Shown piece by piece: positions 37,201-47,700 of a DNA stretch of 64,000 bases (position 1 is its first letter; each line of letters opens with the position of its first letter). Source of the DNA: Trebouxia sp. TZW2008. Lineage: Eukaryota > Chlorophyta > Trebouxiophyceae > Trebouxiales > Trebouxiaceae. The stretch covers positions 1-64,000 of the forward strand of contig BDIU01000231.1 in NCBI GenBank assembly GCA_002118135.1, given 5' to 3'. The notes beneath the pieces were generated by a model, which worked only from the letters and a program-made list of their open reading frames with translations, searched no databases and had not been told where the DNA came from. Made by a program: the position numbers and the translations under genes.

Positions 37201-38913
37201 TTCGTCACAATCAGCGTCTGAATGTGTCTGTTCCAATTCCTGTTGCATGGCGCAGCAAACAATTGACTGATTGGCGCATGGGTAGGTACATGGATGGCCA
37301 TACTGATTTGACAGCCAAGGCAAGTGACTGACTGCTTGATTCATGGCTTGCCAGAGGAAAGTTTGTGTAACTGTTGATCAACAGAAAGATCCCTCAACAA
37401 AGTCATTGATGCTTGCAGTGGGTGGGGTACATCAAGGACTATGACGGTGGTACCCTGATGGAGTGCGTCATAGTGCAGCGTCTGCCCCATACGCGTCTGC
37501 CTCACATGCTGCAAGCCCAGAAGAAGGCGCTGGACAGCCGCATCAGGCAGTACTCCAAGTCCCACATTGTGCATGAAGGGCTGACTGCGCTCCAAAATAG
37601 CAGGCGTGTAGACATCAGCAGTATACCAGGTGAGCTGTGTGCTGGGTATCGCATGCACACCTGTCTGCCCCACATGCTGCAAGCCCATAAGAAGGCTCTG
37701 GACAGCCGCATTAGGCAGTATTTCAAGTCCCACGCTGTGCTTGAAGGGCTAACTGCGCTCCAAGATAGCAGGCATCTGAACATCAGCAGTACACCAGGTG
37801 AGCAGCATGCTATGTGCTAATCAAGCACTGGCAAGGTGGTTGACTGGTTCTGGTATAGTCATGGCACATAGCCAGACTGTGTGCGCATGTCAGTTTCACA
37901 ACATCTGGAGATGCCATTTGTCTCCACAATGATACCAGACGACCCTGATCTCCAACGAGTATTTTTGTGACAGGAAGGATTTGTTGATGTTTGGGTTTGA
38001 CATGGCATGATCATGTTTTCCAGGAGTCAAAGAAGCAGGGTGGGACCCTGGAGACCCTTCAGGAACAGGGGTCAAGCTTCTCATGAACAACAGCATTCTT
38101 GATGCCACCCCCAACAACCTGCAGCATTTCATGCTGATGGTGGTGCACCAAGTACAGCAGCAAGAGGATGCCTGGCCCTTTCTACATGCTGTCAGTCCTG
38201 AAGAAGTGCCTGATTACCATGATATCATCAAAGTGAGTCTGAGCCCCATTTGCCTTACTCTGGGCATTCTGTTTCAGCACCAGCAAATCATTGTCCTGTC
38301 AGCCATTGGCACCTCCGTTTGTCAATTTTGGGCATCAATCATCTTTGAAAGTTGACACATGTTTTGTCGCCTTTGACTGGGTGCATGGCAGCTGCCCTGC
38401 GACACGGCAGACAGGCATGTTGCGCTGTCAGTAAGGCATGTCATCTGCGATGCATACGCCGATGCCAGAAACACAGAATCTAAGGAAAACAGCAGTGGCA
38501 TTTTCTGCTGACAGCTTGATTTGCTTGCTGCTTACCTAGTTGGTGATCTGAAAGCAGATTCCTAAAACTGCACTGACGAGCAGGCGTCGGGAAATCACTG
38601 AGATCACATATCTTAGCAACATCCAAGCATTTGTGCCATGGAAAACCTGTTGATCCAATGATGCGGCTGAATGTACGCTGGAGAATCACATGCTTGCTGG
38701 TCTCAGGATCCGATGGACTTGGGACTCATGGAGCAGCGGCTGAAGCAGAAGGACTACTACCTGACTCTTGACATCTTTGCAGCAGACATGCGGCGCATCT
38801 TCTCAAATGCCAGAATATACAACGCCAGCGATTCACCATATTACAAATGGGCTAATAAGCTGGAGGTGTTCTTTGATCAGTATATGCATGCTCATCTTCT
38901 GTTTGGACAGTGA
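34251..38913 (+). CDS. GCN5: GCN5 histone acetyltransferase with C-terminal bromodomain
   Basis: Recognised exons join in phase: 34251-35368, 35858-36101, 36851-36967, 37419-37629, 38024-38232 and 38707-38913, 701 residues plus an unidentified 5' exon. The first is a Gln/Pro/Ser-rich region with a repeated [15 protein letters not shown] motif near 35080-35260. The GNAT domain follows: [19 protein letters not shown], catalytic Glu in FGEIAFCAV, acetyl-CoA loop QVKGFG, then [15 protein letters not shown] and [14 protein letters not shown]. The bromodomain has [20 protein letters not shown] and ends with the acetyl-lysine-binding Asn in [15 protein letters not shown]5 is the SAGA/ADA catalytic subunit that acetylates histone H3. 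Four exon regions are tandemly duplicated, and copies near 35700, 36190 and 36650 are outside the best model. The 36967/37419 junction adds one Trp relative to the family. Confidence 0.95.
35690..35995 (+). repeat. Duplicated start of the GCN5 '[11 protein letters not shown]' exon
   Basis: A copy at about 35698-35805 (acceptor tctgcag, [19 protein letters not shown]) precedes the intact one at 35858 by 160 bp. The first copy diverges after LMLDRQH and loses the rest of the exon. Both acceptors are in the same phase, so the decoy could compete in splicing. Confidence 0.9.
35990..36290 (+). repeat. Duplicated end of the GCN5 catalytic exon, active-site Glu lost in the copy
   Basis: Intact: [19 protein letters not shown] with [10 protein letters not shown] and donor at 36102. 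The copy at about 36185-36285 reads [19 protein letters not shown] with [10 protein letters not shown] and donor GTGCAG. The catalytic Glu is Lys in the copy. Spacing is about 183 bp. Confidence 0.9.
36645..36910 (+). repeat. Degenerate copy of a GCN5 exon start
   Basis: The stretch gactcaggaccagctgac at about 36670 repeats the same sequence in the intact exon at about 36863. The upstream copy then reads ctcgttccctgacc instead of gcacttcctgacc and diverges. It lacks a clear acceptor in phase. Confidence 0.75.
37470..37800 (+). repeat. Two tandem copies of the GCN5 linker exon end
   Basis: [19 protein letters not shown] ... [12 protein letters not shown] plus donor (to 37629) is repeated about 170 bp on as [19 protein letters not shown] ... 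[12 protein letters not shown] plus donor. Both are open and have good donors, so an alternative or additional exon is possible. Confidence 0.85.
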
Positions 38914-39972
38914 CTTGTGATCCACATGTTCCCTGAAGTATTTGACAGTTAGTGTATTCTCAATGTTGCTGAGCTGCGCTTTGCAACCCAGAATATGGTA
39001 TAAGCTGCCGCTGATGCAACTAGCTGTATGACGTGTGTTTCTTGAGCAGTGCTTGGACTTGTATCCTGCCTCTAAATTCGCATAATGTATCGAGAAATCA
39101 TTACCTGGCGAACCATTTTGCAAGCAGGCAATCAGGACATCGTGCGTTATCAGGAGTTTGCGTTAAGAGGGCATATCAGCCTGTACAAGGCCCCGTGAAC
39201 CTGTGTAGTGTGCCATAGAATCACTGTTAGAGCAGTACTGACAGTTTCAAAACTGCTGGCATTACAAGCATCAGTCTGCTTTCTGAAATTGCATCACTTG
39301 TCCGCATAATTCTGAGTTGACTTTCGTGGCATACATTCACTATAATTTGTTGCATGGGAGCTCAGTCTGCAATTCTTGATGCTGCCTCCTTTGGCTTGCC
39401 CTCAGCTACTGCTGCACTTGTCTTATTTAGGTTTGTTGACGAAGTTTTGGATGATGAGGAGGTTGCTCTGCAAACAAGTGGATCAATAAGTCAGTTGCTG
39501 CTCATCTTTCTGACCATGCTAAACTTGAAGCTGAAAAGGCTGTCTTTTCAGGAGTGGATACTTGCAGACACATTCTCATCACCATGCACCATTCCTCCCA
39601 TGTGTTGGCCCGGCATCTGCTGTCAAAGTTCAGGGCAAATGCTGGAGGAAGAGGCTGTCTAAGAGTTACGCAACAGGCCTGGCTTTGCACGTATCACCAT
39701 CAGTCATGCCGTTATGTCACAGGAGAGCTGCAAACTTTACTTCCTGTACACAGCTGTATTCTACAAAGTTCTGTCAAAAGTTGAGGACGTCCTGCAAACT
39801 GTTGAAAGCATCAAATGTCTGTCAGAAGACTTCTGTTTGTGTGGCAAATAAGAAACCTTGTAATAAGTCAAAAAGGTGTAAAAAGCTCTCATCCTCTCAG
39901 AAGTGATGGATACAGCATCTCTGACTTGGGAAACAGGCAATCTGTCAGAACCATTGACATATGCAACATGAC
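38914..39972. other. Tail-to-tail region between GCN5 and CURT1
   Basis: Contains the two 3' untranslated regions. A plus-strand frame at 39354-39662 has no recognisable domain. Nothing else was seen. Confidence 0.45.
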
Positions 39973-40855
39973 TTACTCCTCAGCAGCTCCTGTGATCTTC
40001 TTCTTCAGCTCATCAACATCCTGAATCAGCTCTTGTCGGCTGCTCTGCACACACAAGCAATGCCAGTGAGGTCGATGCCGGCACATCCTGTTCTTGACAC
40101 GCGACATAAGTTGTGGCTGCAAGCTGCATGGCATAGACCAGTGCAGACCATGCAATAGCCTGCTTAAAGGGTAATTTCAAATCTTACCTTGAACAACAAA
40201 TATCTGTAGACAAACCAGGATGTGTATCCTAGACCAACCAGCTCAAGTAGCTTGGGGACCTGCACACTTGAGCGCTTGTCACAGCTTGTCTTTGACTGGG
40301 AAAGAGACCATGCGTTGTAGACCTGATGCTTGTTGTCAAACTTACCAGAGGAACTGAGTTTACTGCTGACACAATGGTGGATGAGAACCACAACAGCACG
40401 ACAGCTCCGACACCGTAAACAGCTACGGCTGTCTTGTTCTCTACACGGTCCCACTGCAGCCAGCAAACATGCATTATGACTTTTCGATCAATCAAGAAAC
40501 ATCAGCAGCACGCAGCTGTGCAAGCAGTCCATACCCTTTCTCGCAGGTCATTGACCAGCTGCTCGACATCTAGACCCTCTTCCGAGCTTGTTGCGGCACG
40601 GATCTGCAGACTTTTTGAGGCTCTGGTCGCCTGCAAAATAGCATGCTTGCATGTGTACAAAAGCTTGTAGACGCGAAACTGCCCACTGCAACACCGTGTG
40701 CATGACATTTTCCGCACCTTCCTCTGGCGGATGGCTGATGATGAGCGGAAGAACGCCTGCTGGCCGACCGGGACCAGCGATCGCGTGCTTGCAACGCGCA
40801 CAGCCTGGCCTACAGGTCTGCTGGCGACATTCATTGCTTGTGTCATCGCGGCCAT
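39973..40855 (-). CDS. CURT1: CURT1 (CURVATURE THYLAKOID 1) chloroplast protein
   Basis: Five exons join in phase: 40855-40718, 40630-40535, 40453-40346, 40259-40188 and 40044-39973, giving 161 residues. The N-terminus is Ala/Ser/Arg/Val-rich with few acids, as in chloroplast transit peptides (about residues 1-55). The mature part has DVEQLVNDLRER, WDRVENKTAVAVYG, a first TM (GAVVLLWFSSTIVSAV), VPLVPKLLELVGLGYTSWF and a second TM region, then a C-terminal amphipathic helix (QELIQDVDELKKKITG). This is the CAAD-domain layout of CURT1, which oligomerises at thylakoid grana margins and bends the membrane. It marks the organism as photosynthetic. Splice sites are standard GT-AG. No exon duplication was found here. 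Confidence 0.94.
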
Positions 40856-41473
40856 GATGCTTTGCTGAAAATCTGCGCTAGCAAGGAACAGACTACTCAA
40901 AATTTGGCGCAATCAAACTATGCTGACGAGCTCGATCGCATTGAGCGGTGGGGACTAGCTGCGGTGCAAGCGCACGGGATTCTGCAGCGCGCGTTTGCCA
41001 TTTCACATTTGCGCAATTCTAGCCAATCGCAGGGCAGCCAGGATATTCGCCACTTTAGTATCCCTTTGTTGCATGCAAGGCCAAGATGCATGCCAGCACA
41101 CGCACTGCAAAATGCCAGCAAGCATGCTCGGTTGGCTTGCAAGCCGCCAGACCAGCTCAGGTCAGGTCAGGAGAGGCAGGGCAGAAGTCATGCGCGATTC
41201 TCAGCCATTTGTGGCATTACGAACTCGAGTCATGCGATGGTACAAATCTAAACAACTTCAGTTCTGCAGTGTTGATAGACTCAAGTCTATATTTTGTTCA
41301 GATTCAACGTCTGCCTACACATGCTACACCTACGTTGACATTTCAACAAGTGTTTTTACATCTATCTGAGCAGGTCTCTAACCCACCAGTTCTACACACT
41401 AAATGCTGCACCATTTCATGAAGGCTGTTGGGCTAATGATACACTCCCCTAACATGCAAGTGCACATAGCACG
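40856..41473. other. Upstream region of CURT1 and 3' flank of the ATRX-like gene
   Basis: About 600 bp with CURT1 promoter expected next to 40855. It contains a short purine run (caggtcaggtcaggagaggcag) near 41157-41180. No gene was recognised. Confidence 0.4.
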
Positions 41474-41710
41474 TCAGGCCTCAGTTAAGTCAATGATGTC
41501 CTCCTCATCATCTGCACCACTGGCAGGACTGTGACGCTGTGCCGGTCTAGCATGTCTGTGAGCATGCTCACGTGACTTTCTTCTTGCAGCTGGGGGTTCA
41601 ACTGGACTCACAAGCTCAATGGCGCTTGCATTTTCACGTGAAGCCTGTGGTTTTTGACTTTGCTTTGCAGTGCTGCTTCTTTTGGCAGCCTGACTTGTTC
41701 TACTGCCAGA

Positions 41711-41759
<49 letters not shown>

Positions 41760-44700
41760 ACTGCATTGGAGTCTGGCGAACTGCTAGCTGCCTTTGCTAA
41801 CAAGCCAGCAGCATGTTTCACCAGATTGGCGTCAACAGGACTTGAACCCTGGACCTTGTCTGACGCAGCAGCAGCTTTGTCGCTGGACGCTGGTCTAGCA
41901 GCTGATGACTGTCCTGGCAATGAGCTGGACTGCTTAGCTCGCTTTTCAGTTGCTGCCTGAGACCGAGAACCAATAGGGGGGTCAGGGGGGTTGACCTCTG
42001 GCTGCTGGGAACCTCTTGGGGCGTCGGAGGTCCCCAACCCTGACCCCTGACCTGACAACCTTGAAGGCAGCGTTGCCTGGTCTGCTTTCCTCTTCTTTGC
42101 CCCACTAGCATTAGGTGAAGCTTGTGAGACCTCACCATTTAGACTATCAAGCAATGAAGAAGAGCCTGTTTGTCTCAGGCGGGCGGCGGCTTTGCCCCTG
42201 GGCTGGCTTTTGGACGCTGAAGAGGAACGGTGCAGCTTCAGAGGGTCAAAGTGCGGTGGTTGTTTGGTGCCTGAAGAGGCACCCTGGGCGTCAGGGGTTG
42301 TGGCCTTGGGGGTCCTTTGGGAAGCCGAAGAGGCACCTGTAGCCTCTACACGGGACTCTGACCGATGATTTGGCTCAGCCAGGTCTTTTGCCAAATTGCC
42401 AGATCTGCGCTCTGACTCAACAGCAGCTAGCCGAGCTGCTTGCTTCTGCTGAACAGGTGACAGCATTGGCTGCCTCCACTTAGCACTACCATGCTGTGCA
42501 CTGTCCACATCCTGCTGCGCTGGACGCTCTGCATGACCGCTCTGGGCCGCATCTGTGGCGCTCTGCTGCCTAACCCCTTGTGCACCAGCATTCTCTGCAG
42601 TGACCGCACTTGGTTGTGCTGGGCGCTTTGTATGGCCTTTCTGAGCTGCAGCTGCGGCGTTGTGTTTCACACCTACAGTTTTGCTGTGCATAGAATTTCT
42701 GCCAACAGAGTCAGGACCTGCTGTCTCCTGTGCCGACTTGGATTGCTGATCTGCCGTTTGACTGTGCATAGCATGTTTGTCAACAATGCTAGGACTTGGC
42801 TTGTCCTGTGCTGACTTGGATTGCTCATCTGTGGTGCCACCGCCAGACAGCTGTGGCAAGCTGGACTTGATGCTGTCAAGTCCAGAGGGAGAAGTGCGAT
42901 TTTGGCGCTCAGTCAGAATCTTGTCAGGTGTTCTGCCCTTACTCAGGGCTTGTTGCCGCACAGCCCTCCACACTACAACAGCACATGTGACAAAGCTGAG
43001 ATACGTTGCTGAGGGCTGAACGTTACAATGCTCAGTGGCAGCAACTTCCCGCTAATCTCAGCAAGCCGCCCAGGTTTGTTAGTCTCTCTGCCTGCTCACA
43101 AAAGCATTCGGCAAATGCTAGTGGTGCTTGCCAGAAACCAAGCAAACACAAACATACCCCACAGTGAACAAACACAGCCTCATTGGCTGCCTTTTGCTAG
43201 AGAACAGGCACCTTCTGATACACACAGTGAACAGCACAAACAGTGACAGGACACTCTACTGTAGGCTAAGCAAAAGCTGCTGCAACATGAACTGCGCCCT
43301 GTATGCGGTGCATGCATAGCAGACACAACCCTCATGCATCCATGCATCCAGGACAACATGACTACAGATCTGGGGAAACTGCAAGCCACAGCTTACCCTG
43401 CGAGGCATCTGCAGCAGTACTGGAAGGATTGAGCTGCTGGTAGCGCTGAAGCCATTGTGTCTTGTGGTCTGTGTTCTTGTCTGCAGGGCTGCGGGCCACA
43501 AACAGCGGGGCTTCTGGAAGACGCTCTGTGACCTTCCTTGCCTCAACCTGTGACGCATCATGATTATCATCAACATATGTCCAGCGAGATTCTATGACCC
43601 AGCTAGGTGCATACAGATGCACGGCTATGTGACACAGCTTTTGTGACATACCAGCAGGCATGAAAGTGGGCTTTGAAGCTGGCTTAGCTGATAATGCTAG
43701 CAATGCATATTATCAGGCCTGTGCAAGTTCAGAAATCGCTTTGAGATGGAGACTTGTCGTGTATGAAACAGCGCTCTGATGCTTCACTTGTTCATACTGC
43801 GCCTGTTCACCACTACCAACTACAGATTGCCTCAACAAACAAAGCAGATGTGGTTGTGTGTTGCAGACATCATGTCATTTGCAGCTGTTGAGCACTGGTT
43901 CAGTCAAGCAGTGGCATTGGATCAGACATTGCATGCGCCCGCCTGCTTGTGCTTTGGCTCTTGAGAAGTGGCAGCAGTAGCATCAGTGTCAGCAGGAGCA
44001 GACTTTCTCTTTCTGCTAAGGAGCGCCTTGTCCACTAGCGGCTTCAAGGGACTGTCACCCTGTCTCTGTGACTTGCTGGCATTGTGACGTCCAAGACTGC
44101 CTGGACTATGCTGAAGGGAAGAGGGACTAGCCATGCCTTGGGGCGGCTGCCAGATGTGACTCTTGCGCTTTGGACTGCCGCCATCAGACACACCCAATGC
44201 TTCAGCAGCTGCTGCAGAAGGTGCAGGAGCAGCAGGACTCGAATGCAGCTCTTGAGTGGATCTGTGGACAGGTGAGTTTGGGACACGCTTCAAGCTGGAC
44301 TTGTTGACTGATGGTTTGTCACTCTTGGCAGCTGAGTCAGCTTCCCTTCTGACTGCTGCTGAAACTTCTGCTGTGCCTCGTGTGGCCATCGTGCCTGATG
44401 GTGTTGCTGCAGCTTTCTCTGATGCTGGTGCTGCCTGTTTCTCAGCTGGCAAAGAGGCAGGCTCTGCTTCTGCTGAGACAGGTGACTGTGTGGCAGCAGT
44501 AGCAAATGCACTGATGCCAGTTGTGGCCGCCGTCTTGGTGTCACGATGCTGCTCTCCAGCTGTGGCTATCATCTCAGTGTCAGGCTGCTGCTCCCCGGCT
44601 GTGGTCACCATTTTGGTGTCAGGCTGTTGCTCCCCAGCTGTGGCCACCATCTTGGTGTCAGGCTGCTGCTTGCCAGCAGTGGCCACTGTCTTGGTGTCAG

Positions 44701-47700
44701 ATTGCTGCTTTTCAGCTGCAGAGGGTTTGGTGTCTGGCACATCATAGTCTTGCAGCTCTGCTGCTTGCTTAGCTATCAAGGCCTTCTGATCTGTGCTTGG
44801 CTCAAAATCATCATCGCTGTCGTACATTTTCTGCATACAAAGCACTGAACTTATTCTCAGGTGCCAGATGCCCCAGGCAAACTCATACAGGGATGGCGAT
44901 ACAGTAGCCATGCAATGTTGTGCTTGAATGTCCTTGCTAGAGGCATGCCGAGTTTGGATCTGTGCAAGGCTGATGCCGCAGAGGGGTCTAACACAAAAGT
45001 TCACTGGAGCATGATCTGGATTGATGATACCGATTCAGCAGCACAACATGTCTTCAGTATGAATGCTGCTTGCCCCAGCATGCTGAGCGGCTCCTCTGGC
45101 AGAGCATTCAAGAACCATGTATGCTATGAGCAGCTGACATATGAAATCGAAATCTGCAGCTGCCTTGCAAGCATGCATAGATGCCTGTTGGCACAGTGTT
45201 TGTCAGATGTGTTCAGTGGAGCACGGGAATGCCACTCAAGCATACCCGTATGCTATGCTCGCATGCTATGCCAGCCATGATTTCTGCACCTCACCGTACA
45301 TAGCTGAGGAAAGTCATACTGCCGCAGCAGCAGAATGTCCATGAGCGAATGGCACAGCAGACAAGTGCATGCAGATGTCGTCTAAAAGGTGACATCAGAC
45401 ATGACCGAGTATCACCCAACAGCAGAATGCCCATGAACACATGGCATGCAACAGACAAGTACCATGCAGATGTCAGCTAAAAGGTGACATCAGACATAAT
45501 TGAGTATCACCCAGCAGCAGAGTGCCCATGAATACATGGCATGCAACAGACAAGTACATGCAGAAGAAGGCTTACAGGTGACAACAGACACAATAGAGCC
45601 AGCCTTCATGTCCAATATGATAGGTTTAAGTTAGCGAATGACGGAACTGGTTGGAGACAGTTGATTGCCTCTGTACGTACCTAGTCGGGCCTGCTGAGCC
45701 TGCCGAACCCATGTTTACAATCAAAGTGAAATGAATGAATGATGGAGTATTACCCTGAGCCGTTTGCGACGCCTACCAGCCCCTGCGCCTGTATTGCCTT
45801 GCTCAAGCGTGTACCGCTTGGCTGCAGCCCTCTTCTGGGCAGCTGTCAGCTCCTGCAACAACCAGGCCTTTTGTCTTGGGAATCGAACTAAGACAAAGCG
45901 AGTTTTTTTCCTGACATCAGTTCCACAGGATGTTCTTTTCCTGCTCCTGTACAGAAACTCTGTTTCATAAACAATGAGGTCTGTGTTGACCTGCTCTGTG
46001 TTGACTGCTCCAGAGGTAAATGCTTGGCTGCAGCCCTGTCTTGGGCAGCTGTCAGCTCCTGCATCAACCATGCATTATTTTGAGAGGGTTGCAGCCCACT
46101 AGTCGATGTCTCTGAAAATGTTATTGCGTGACTTGCATGCCAGCTTGTTTGCTGTCTTGCAACATGCAACATGAACAGGTATAAACAGCAAACAGATCTT
46201 CTGTTCCTCTTGAAATCACGCGTTGAACAGGGGTTTGTGGGCATCAATTTTGCTGAGTGTGAGCTGCTTGGAAAGACCAGCAGTGATTGTCAGATTTGCT
46301 GCTAGTTTCCACAATTAAAGGTGTGAGTGGATGTTTCCTGAGGAGTTTGCCCAAAATGTCTCCAAAAAGCGGCAAAGGGAGAACATCTTCCATGTCAAAA
46401 GTCTAGGTTGAACTGCTTCAGCGAGCACTGCTCAATTGCAGCCTTCCTCTGGTCAGCCATCAGCTTCTGCTTTGAGGGACATGCACTAGAGCTCAATGCT
46501 GTGGTAGCTTGTTCAATGCACAGAATGCTACACCCTGCAGCTTCTGCATGATCTGATGCTGCTTGCATTTCCCAGTTGCTTGTGTATATCCTGTCTGCAA
46601 CTGCATGGCTTGTGTCCATGTACCTACGTATATGCTGCCACTAACGCCTGGTGCGTGCGCTGACAAAAGAGCTGTATACAGCTGTAATCTATCGTTTGGT
46701 GCACTACACGCGAACAGACTTGTTGGCTGGCCAAAGCGTGTAATCTCTCTCTCTCTTTCTCACCAGATGACAAGGCAACATGACAGCTCAGGCTAACTGC
46801 TGACAGAACTTCTGCATTTTTGTCAAGCACTTCCCATCCTGCACTGGCTCGACAAGATGCTGGGGGATACGAATTCTAGTGGCACCTGAGCAGTGCTACT
46901 AGATATTGAGCTGAAACGCAACACTATCCAATCTTATTGCAGTTCACGGCAAAGGTCGATATAGCTGTTAGAGGCAAATCTGAGTAGGATCTCTTGGGAG
47001 ATTAGTTTTATGGTCCTCCCAGCCAGCTATGCACCTGTCATTGGCAAGATCAGCATGCAGCAGGGAATCGAGCTCTTCAGCGGTGCTGCTGGCAGCCACA
47101 TGTCAGACACACAAGGCACAGCATGAGTTAGTCCTCCCAGCAAGCTATGCACCTGTCGTCGGCCAAGTCAGCAGGGACTTCAGCACTTCGTCAGTGCTGT
47201 TGACAGCCACATTGTTGAGAAGCAAAAGCACAGTGTGAGTCAGCTGTTGAAGGCAAACCTGAGCGGGGCCTCTAGGAAGGTTTGCTTTGTGGTCCTCCCA
47301 GCCAGCTATGCACCTGTCGTTGGCCAAGTCAGCGCCCAGCAGGGACTTGAGCGCTTCATCATTGCTGTTGACAGCCACATTGTTGAGAATCCAGCCACAG
47401 TGCGAGTCAGCTCAAAACTAACCTGAGTGGGGTCTCTAGGACAATTTGCTTTGTGGTCCTCCCAGCCAGCTATGCTCCTGTCCTTGGCAAGATCAGTGCC
47501 TTGGCAAGATCAGTGCGCAGCCAGGACATGAGCACTTCAGCGGTGCTGCTGACAGCCACATGATTCAGAATCAAGGCACAGTGTGAGTCAGCTGTTGAAG
47601 GCAAACCTGAGTGGGGTCTCTAGGCAGGTTAGCTTTGCGTTCCTCCCAGCCAGCTATGCACCTGTCCTTGGCAAGATCAGTGCCTTGGCAAGATTAGTGC

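Noticed and set aside
39354..39662. Plus-strand ORF as an additional gene
   Set aside because: No motif, no convincing splice context, and it lies between two convergent 3' ends.
41815..41860. gacttgaaccctggacc as an antisense tRNA T-arm
   Set aside because: It is within the open coding frame of the C-terminal exon and no cloverleaf can be formed from neighbouring sequence.
42973..43700. 41474-42973 as a separate single-exon gene starting at MWRAVRQQ
   Set aside because: The frame begins at a gttgtag acceptor-like site, and preceding exons at 43700-43370 and 45004-43922 have donors in the same direction, so it is more likely the last exon of the large gene.
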